Assembly (NCBI GenBank): GCA_029263335.1
Contig: JAJCXS010000253.1
Span: 1 to 49,097, forward strand
Direction of reading: 5' to 3'
DNA length: 49,097 nt
Source: Acidobacteriota bacterium
GTDB taxonomy: Bacteria; Acidobacteriota; UBA890; WLXD01
Below are positions 44,152 through 49,097 of this stretch, one piece after another. Position 1 is the first letter of the stretch. The number at the start of each line of letters is the position of its first letter. The notes beneath the pieces were generated by a model that saw nothing but the letters and a program-made list of their open reading frames with translations, was not told the origin of the DNA and made no database searches. Made by a program: the position numbers and the translations under genes.

Positions 44152-44499
44152 CTAGCCCGGCGGCCAGGCCAGGCTGCGACCAGCAAGCAGGTGCAGGTGA
44201 ATATGAAACACGGTCTGCCCGCCATCGGCGTTGCAGTTGAACACGGTTCGGTAGCCACTTTCCTCGTAGCCCTTGGCGCGAGCGATGTCTCGGGCCATGG
44301 CCACCAGGTGGCCGACGAGCGCCTCGTCGGCGTCGCCGAGGTCATTTAGGGTGGCGATGTGGCGGCGTGGCACCACGAGCACATGCAGCGGCGCCTGCGG
44401 CACGATGTCTTCGAACGCCAGTGCGAACTCATCCTCGCGGACAACCTTGGCGGGAATCTCACCGGCGGCGATCTTGCAGAACAGACAGTCGTTGGACAT
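44152..44499 (-). CDS. HIT family protein (purine nucleoside phosphoramidase-like)
   Basis: 115 residues, the usual size. CLFCKIAAGEIPAKV is the standard start, with C5 and C8 possibly binding zinc. GQTVFHIHLHLLAGRSLAWPPG contains the catalytic histidine triad. It hydrolyses adenosine phosphoramidates such as AMP-lysine. It is 21 bases after murA. Confidence 0.95.
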   Translation of the reverse strand: MSNDCLFCKIAAGEIPAKVVREDEFALAFEDIVPQAPLHVLVVPRRHIATLNDLGDADEALVGHLVAMARDIARAKGYEESGYRTVFNCNADGGQTVFHIHLHLLAGRSLAWPPG

Positions 44500-44520
44500 T
44501 ACCCCTCCGGTACCTCGCAG

Positions 44521-45774
44521 CTACTCTCGAAAACGCTCGACCCTGGCGCCGACCGTCGCCAGTTTCTGCTCGAGATTCTCGTAACCTCGGTCGAGATGGT
44601 ACAGGCGGTCGATCACGGTTTCGCCCTCGGCGACGAGGCCCGCCAGAACAAGCGACGCGGAAGCGCGCAGATCGGTGGCCATGACGTGTGCCGCGCTGAG
44701 CGGCGTCGGCCCGCGTACCAGAGCGTTGTGCCCGTCGATGGTGATGTCCGCCCCCATCCGATGTAGTTCAGGGACATGCATGAAGCGATTCTCGAAGATC
44801 GTCTCGCGAATCACCGCGCTGCCCACGGCCTGCGTCATGAGCACCATGAACTGAGCCTGCATGTCGGTCGGAAACCCCGGGTAGGGCTGTGTGCGGACAT
44901 CCACCGGGTGGAGTTCGCCACGCGACACCACGATGCGGTCTGAATCGGTCACGATCTGGGCGCCACTGGCGCGCACGCGGTCCACGGCGGTCTGCAGATG
45001 CTCCGTAACGCAGTGAGTGAGCTCGAGTTCGTTGCCGAGCAATGCGCCCGCCACCAGGTACGTGCCGGCCTCAATGCGATCGGGGATCACGTGATGCGTA
45101 CCGCCGCCAAGCTCTTCGACGCCATGGATCGTGATGGTGTGCGACCCGGCACCCTCAATGCGGGCGCCCAGCGTCGTCAGCAGCGCAGCGAGATCGTTGA
45201 TCTCGGGCTCCCGCGCCGCGTTGCGCAAAGTGGTGGTTCCCTCGGCCAGGGTGGCGGCCATCATGCAGTTCTCGGTGCCGCCCACGGTGGGGATATCGAA
45301 AGCGATCTCCGCGCCGCGGAGACGATCGCAGCGAGCCTCGACATAGCCATCTTCCAGGTGCAGTTCGGCGCCCATCTCCTCGAGTGCGGCGAGGTGACGA
45401 TCGACCGGGCGGGCACCAATCGCGCAGCCGCCCGGAAGCGACACGCGAGCCCGTCCGGTGCGCGCGAGAAGCGGGCCAAGCACCAAGAAGCTGGCGCGCA
45501 TTGTCTTCACGAGATCGTAGGCCGCCTCGGAGCCGGTGGCACCGCGACCGCGGGTGACGACAACACCGGGCGCAGGTCTCGACACCTCCACTCCTAGCTG
45601 ATCGAGCAGACGGCACGTGGTGTCGACATCGCGGACGGCGGGGACGTTGTGCAGACGCACCTCGGCATCGGTAAGCAGCGTCGCGGCCAAGGCCGGCAGA
45701 GCCGCGTTCTTGGCACCTCCCACCGCCACAGTGCCGGTCAGGGCGTGCCCGCCCTCGATACGGAGTTTTTCCAT
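44521..45774 (-). CDS. murA: UDP-N-acetylglucosamine 1-carboxyvinyltransferase MurA
   Basis: 417 residues. The phosphoenolpyruvate-binding Cys is C117 in [16 protein letters not shown]22 (GAKNAALP) and R-rich substrate loops are intact, with the two-domain inside-out barrel repeats throughout. It adds enolpyruvate to UDP-GlcNAc in the first committed peptidoglycan step. Cys at 117 predicts sensitivity to fosfomycin. It is 54 bases after prmC, in the rho-rpmE-prfA-prmC-murA order. Confidence 0.97.
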   Translation of the reverse strand: MEKLRIEGGHALTGTVAVGGAKNAALPALAATLLTDAEVRLHNVPAVRDVDTTCRLLDQLGVEVSRPAPGVVVTRGRGATGSEAAYDLVKTMRASFLVLGPLLARTGRARVSLPGGCAIGARPVDRHLAALEEMGAELHLEDGYVEARCDRLRGAEIAFDIPTVGGTENCMMAATLAEGTTTLRNAAREPEINDLAALLTTLGARIEGAGSHTITIHGVEELGGGTHHVIPDRIEAGTYLVAGALLGNELELTHCVTEHLQTAVDRVRASGAQIVTDSDRIVVSRGELHPVDVRTQPYPGFPTDMQAQFMVLMTQAVGSAVIRETIFENRFMHVPELHRMGADITIDGHNALVRGPTPLSAAHVMATDLRASASLVLAGLVAEGETVIDRLYHLDRGYENLEQKLATVGARVERFRE

Positions 45775-45828
45775 GCTTGCGATCCTAGCAGTCTGTGGTG
45801 ACAGCCCGATGGGTCGTCGTCGCGCCGC

Positions 45829-46698
45829 TCAGCGTCGTCGCGCCGTCAGGACGCGCGGGATGCCCTGAAAGTCGTCGTCGATCGTGACGCGGTCCCAGCG
45901 GCCATCGCTGGCCAACAGTTCCCGCACAGCGTGTTCCTGTCCGTAGCCGAGCTCGAGAAGTAGCGGGCGCCCCGGTCGCAACAGCGCGGCCGCTTGGGGT
46001 ATGACGCGAATGTACACCTCAGTTCCCGTTGGGCCGGCCTCCCAGGCGAGTGCCGGCTCGTGATCGCGAACCTCGGGCTGGGTGACGTCGCCACAGGCAG
46101 CATAGGGCGGATTGCACACGATCGCTCCCAGATCGCCGAGGGCGTCGGCGTTCGTTGCCACGGCGGTCAGCAGGTCCGCGCCGCACACCGTGACGCGGTC
46201 CTGCAGTTGATGGTCGCGTGCGTTTCGCAGCGCCATACGGCGCGCCGCAACCGCGCGGTCGATTGCCAGGATGCGAGCGTTTGGCCGCGCACGGCCAAGA
46301 GCCACGGCAATCGCTCCGCTGCCGCAACACAGGTCGATCGCCCAGCCATGCGCTTCGTCCCAAGCCTCCAGGGCGGTTTCCACGAGTTGCTCGGTCTCGG
46401 GTCGCGGAATGAACACGCCGGGCGCGACGCGTACGCTGAAGTCGAGAAAATGAGCACGGCCGAGAATGTACTGGAGCGGCTCATGGGCAAGACGCCGCGC
46501 TACGAGACTCTCGAAGGTCTCCGCGGCGGGCGCTGCGAGCGGTTCGCGTAGCCGCGCGAGGACGCCGGCGCGGTCGGTGCCGAGCGCATGGGCCAATAGC
46601 GCCATCGCCTGCACCCGCGGGGCGTCGATCGCCCGCTCGCGAAAGCGTCGTTCCACCTCATGCAGCAGGGAGGCGGTGGTGCCCGAGGTGTCGGTCAC
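45829..46698 (-). CDS. prmC: Peptide chain release factor N5-glutamine methyltransferase PrmC
   Basis: 289 residues from GTG 46698, five bases past the prfA stop; longer starts run into prfA. The N-terminal helical domain precedes IPRPETEQLVE, the SAM motif IDLCCGSGAIAVALGRA and the catalytic NPPY (IVCNPPYAACGDV). It methylates the GGQ Gln of release factors, and its neighbour prfA is the substrate. Confidence 0.95.
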   Translation of the reverse strand: MTDTSGTTASLLHEVERRFRERAIDAPRVQAMALLAHALGTDRAGVLARLREPLAAPAAETFESLVARRLAHEPLQYILGRAHFLDFSVRVAPGVFIPRPETEQLVETALEAWDEAHGWAIDLCCGSGAIAVALGRARPNARILAIDRAVAARRMALRNARDHQLQDRVTVCGADLLTAVATNADALGDLGAIVCNPPYAACGDVTQPEVRDHEPALAWEAGPTGTEVYIRVIPQAAALLRPGRPLLLELGYGQEHAVRELLASDGRWDRVTIDDDFQGIPRVLTARRR

Positions 46699-46703
46699 CG
46701 CTG

Positions 46704-47798
46704 TCAGCTGGCCGCGGCCGGCTGGAACTCCTCTTCGAGCCGCTGCGCCTCGAACGCCGCAACAGTCTGATCGAGCAACTCGTCGAGATCGCCGTCTAGA
46801 ACCTCGGGGAGCTTGTGCACTGTGAGGTGAATACGGTGATCGGTGACCCGGTTCTGCGGGAAGTTGTACGTACGGATCTTCTCGCTTCGGTCGCCGCCCC
46901 CCACCATTCCCTTGCGCTCGGCGGCGCGTTCGGAGGCCAGCTCTTGCTGCTTGAGGTCGTACAGACGTGAGCGCAACACGCGCATCGCTTTGGCGAGGTT
47001 CTTGTGCTGCGATTTTTCGTCCTGGCAGGAGACCACGAGACCGGTCGGCTCGTGGGTCAAACGAATCGCAGACTGTGTCGTGTTCACGCTCTGTCCGCCG
47101 GGACCGGACGAACAAAACCGATCGATACGAACTTCGTTTTCGTCGATCTCGACCTCGACCGCCTTGGCCTCAGGCATCACCGCCACGGTGATGGCCGAGG
47201 TGTGGATGCGACCTGACGACTCCGTCTCGGGCACGCGCTGAACCCGGTGAACGCCGCTCTCGTGCTTGAGCCGACTGTACGCTCCGTTGCCCTCGATCAC
47301 CGCGATTACCTCTTTGAGGCCGCCGGTCCCGGTGCTGCTGTCGCTCATGATCTCGACGTTCCAGCGTCTGCGTTCCGCGTAGCGCTGGTACATGCGGAAG
47401 ATCTCAGCGGCGAACAGCGCCGCCTCTTCACCGCCAGTCCCGGCGCGCACCTCGATGACGACGTTCTTGGCGTCGTTCGGGTCTTTGGGCAGGAGCATGC
47501 GAAGCAGGTCGCTCTCCAGCGTTTCCTGCTGGCCTTCGAGGCTAGTGATCTCCTCAGCGGCCAGTTCCCGCATTTCGGGATCGGCTTCCTCGAGAAGCGC
47601 CCGGCTGTCGCTGATGCCTGTTTCGACGGTAAGGAGCTGCCGATAGGCACCGACGATGCCGTCGAGCTCAGCGTGCTGTTTGATCAGCGTTGTGTAGCGA
47701 GTCGTGTCCTGAATGACCTCGGGGCGCACGATCTCCTGGTTGAGCGCCTCGAACTTGGCTTCCAGTTCCTGGAGCCGGGTCAGAACCTGCTGCTGCAC
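46704..47798 (-). CDS. prfA: Peptide chain release factor 1
   Basis: 364 residues from GTG 47798. The GGQ tip is SSGPGGQSVNTTQS. RVPETESSGRIHTSA carries the P-x-T codon-recognition motif (here PET), which identifies RF1 and not RF2, whose motif is SPF. It reads UAA and UAG. It is 58 bases after rpmE and five bases before prmC. Confidence 0.97.
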   Translation of the reverse strand: MQQQVLTRLQELEAKFEALNQEIVRPEVIQDTTRYTTLIKQHAELDGIVGAYRQLLTVETGISDSRALLEEADPEMRELAAEEITSLEGQQETLESDLLRMLLPKDPNDAKNVVIEVRAGTGGEEAALFAAEIFRMYQRYAERRRWNVEIMSDSSTGTGGLKEVIAVIEGNGAYSRLKHESGVHRVQRVPETESSGRIHTSAITVAVMPEAKAVEVEIDENEVRIDRFCSSGPGGQSVNTTQSAIRLTHEPTGLVVSCQDEKSQHKNLAKAMRVLRSRLYDLKQQELASERAAERKGMVGGGDRSEKIRTYNFPQNRVTDHRIHLTVHKLPEVLDGDLDELLDQTVAAFEAQRLEEEFQPAAAS

Positions 47799-47856
47799 AA
47801 TCGATCAACGACCTTTCGGTCGCAGCCCCTCATCAGACATTGACGGCTAACCGGCG

Positions 47857-48168
47857 TCAGCTCTCGTCCGACGACTCAGCTTCGGGCTTCGCGGGTGCTT
47901 CCGGCTCTGCAGCATCATCCGTCTTGTAGAACTTCTGATACTTGCGCTGGAACTTCTCGACCCGACCAGCGGTATCGATGAAGCGCTGCTGGCCGGTAAA
48001 GAACGGGTGCGACGCCGAAGATATTTCGACACGGAGAACGAAGTGCTCGACACCATCGATGTCACGAGTCTCGTCACTCGTCTTGGTGGAGCGGGTCACC
48101 AACTCAAAATCGGCTGACGCGTCCACGAAGACGACCGGATGGTAATCCGGGTGGATTCCTTCCTTCAT
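47857..48168 (-). CDS. rpmE2: 50S ribosomal protein L31, type B (zinc-independent)
   Basis: 103 residues. [16 protein letters not shown], the longer [28 protein letters not shown] loop and [11 protein letters not shown] mark L31. There is no CxxC pair, and the insertion typical of type B (ykgM-like) is present. Ribosomes of this organism can therefore use a zinc-free L31 encoded at the normal rho-prfA site. An Ala/Glu/Pro-rich tail ends the protein. AAGGA at 48176-48180 gives a good ribosome binding site. Confidence 0.92.
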   Translation of the reverse strand: MKEGIHPDYHPVVFVDASADFELVTRSTKTSDETRDIDGVEHFVLRVEISSASHPFFTGQQRFIDTAGRVEKFQRKYQKFYKTDDAAEPEAPAKPEAESSDES

Positions 48169-48216
48169 GGGTAGGTCCTTCCTCGCGGTTGCAGAGATCG
48201 ACTAAGCGAACTAGCA

Positions 48217-48252
48217 AGTAAAAAGGGGGGGGCGTGCCCGAACGGGCAACCG
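48217..48252 (-). terminator. Possible intrinsic terminator after rho
   Basis: On the minus strand the inverted repeat TGCCCGTTCGGGCA (48235-48248) is followed by a run of eight C and then TTTTT (48220-48224). The T run is displaced about 10 bases from the hairpin, so termination would be weak; rho-rpmE transcription may partly read through. Confidence 0.35.
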
Positions 48253-48356
48253 GTAAAGATTAGCATGCGGAGGGCCGTTCGGACGGCCGTATAGCCGCTC
48301 TTGTCGTCGCCGGGGGCGCAACCCGCGGCGAACGATCGGCAAGCTGCGGGGCGCGC

Positions 48357-49097
48357 TCAGTCCTCGAAGATCTTCATCGACTCGAGAAAGTCGTCGTTGC
48401 TGGCGGTTTGGTCGATCCTTTGCATCAGCAACTGCATTCCCTCCTCCGGATCCAGCGGCATGAGGATCTTGCGCAGCAGCCAGATGCGCGCAATGGCTTC
48501 GGCGTCGAGCAGGAGCTCCTCCTTGCGGGTGCCCGACCGTCGCAGGTCTATCGCCGGCCAGATGCGTCGGTCGGCCAGACGGCGATCGAGGACGATCTCG
48601 GCGTTGCCTGTGCCCTTGAATTCTTCGAAGATCACCTCGTCCATGCGGCTACCGGTGTCGATGAGTGCCGTGGCGACGATCGTGAGCGAGCCGCCCCCTT
48701 CGAGCTTGCGGGCAGAGCCGAAGAAGCGTTTGGGTTCCTGCAGGGCCTTGGCGTCGACTCCGCCCGACATGATCCGCCCCGATTGCGGGCACACCGCGTT
48801 GTGAGCTCGGGCCAGTCGCGTAATCGAGTCGAGCAGGATGACCACATCGTTCCCCTGCTCAGCCAACCGTCGTGCCTTGTTGATCACGATGTCAGCGACC
48901 TTCACGTGCCGTTTGGCGGGCTCATCGAAGGTCGAGGCGATCACCTCGCCCTGTACCGCCTTGGCCATTTCGGTGACCTCTTCGGGCCGCTCGTCGACCA
49001 GCAATACGAGCAGCACAGCCTCCGGATGGCTGGCGGTGATCGCGTGCGCGATGCTCTGCAGGAGGACGGTCTTGCCGGCGCGTGGGGGCGAAACGAT
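48357..49097 (-). CDS. rho: Transcription termination factor Rho (partial, N-terminus outside window)
   Basis: The frame is open to the right edge and continues beyond the ATG-like codon at 49016: the extra residues include [16 protein letters not shown], the Walker A of Rho. Inside are [31 protein letters not shown] (Walker B and Q-loop region) and the R-loop [21 protein letters not shown]. The C-terminus is complete ([11 protein letters not shown]). The N-terminal RNA-binding domain lies outside. Rho is the first gene of the rho-rpmE-prfA-prmC-murA block. Confidence 0.97.
   Translation of the reverse strand: MVSPPRAGKTVLLQSIAHAITASHPEAVLLVLLVDERPEEVTEMAKAVQGEVIASTFDEPAKRHVKVADIVINKARRLAEQGNDVVILLDSITRLARAHNAVCPQSGRIMSGGVDAKALQEPKRFFGSARKLEGGGSLTIVATALIDTGSRMDEVIFEEFKGTGNAEIVLDRRLADRRIWPAIDLRRSGTRKEELLLDAEAIARIWLLRKILMPLDPEEGMQLLMQRIDQTASNDDFLESMKIFED

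Noticed and set aside
46704..47798. Release factor 2
   Set aside because: The recognition motif is PET (PxT type), not SPF, there is no programmed frameshift, and the gene is coupled to prmC.
48225..48232. Run of eight G as a phase-variable tract
   Set aside because: It lies outside any coding frame between rho and rpmE and is more simply part of the terminator-like region or a sequencing-prone homopolymer.

Overview
The window (about 65% GC by eye) is a densely packed bacterial chromosome segment. Most genes abut or overlap by 1-17 bases and no gene-free stretch exceeds 300 bases. Two conserved blocks suggest a deltaproteobacterium in the broad sense (Desulfobacterota, Myxococcota, Binatota or similar): dprA-topA-(tlpA)-xerC-hslV-hslU and rho-rpmE-prfA-prmC-murA. 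Both orders are familiar from Geobacter-type genomes. Lipoproteins, an outer-membrane barrel and a LapB homologue indicate a diderm cell with LPS. No rRNA, tRNA, CRISPR array, insertion sequence, integrase of a mobile element or phage gene was seen. GTG and TTG starts are common.

Region 1 (1-9299, +): a cell-surface glycan cluster of eight genes, translationally coupled in several places. It has two DPM/GtrB-like family 2 glycosyltransferases, four family 4 glycosyltransferases, and two multi-pass or membrane-anchored proteins of the GT-C type (one cut by the window edge). Region 2 (9415-18041, +): a CcmI-domain lipoprotein, YgfZ, a metallo-beta-lactamase-fold hydrolase, an unrecognised secreted protein, a DUF3311 + sodium:solute symporter pair, a VanZ-like protein and a sulfatase-fold/TPR lipoprotein.

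Region 3 (18054-28457, -): a leftward run dprA, topA, a TlpA-like thioredoxin, xerC, hslV, hslU, an FN3 lipoprotein with an LptM-like N-terminus, and a DapF homologue lacking both catalytic cysteines. Region 4 (28692-33519, +): a TPR lipoprotein, a 974-residue metalloprotease/beta-propeller/outer-membrane-barrel fusion and a coiled-coil protein, probably one operon. Region 5 (33529-37340, -): three secreted proteins, namely a seven-repeat DGSGN protein, a two-lobed retropepsin-like protease and a membrane HELAH protease with helix-hairpin-helix motifs.

Region 6 (37445-43391, +): a growth and translation operon, rplU-rpmA-obgE-nadD-rsfS-rlmH-dksA-like, followed by a LapA-LapB fusion and comF. 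Region 7 (43375-49097, -): the convergent block rho-rpmE(type B)-prfA-prmC-murA-HIT-enoyl-CoA hydratase; rho runs off the right edge.

The strongest unusual signals are the Ser/Ser DapF beside an LptM-like lipoprotein, the single-chain LapA-LapB, the protease-propeller-barrel fusion with its lipoprotein partner, the sulfatase-fold protein with Thr at the formylglycine position, and the DGSGN repeat protein. The first two are both tied to envelope biogenesis.
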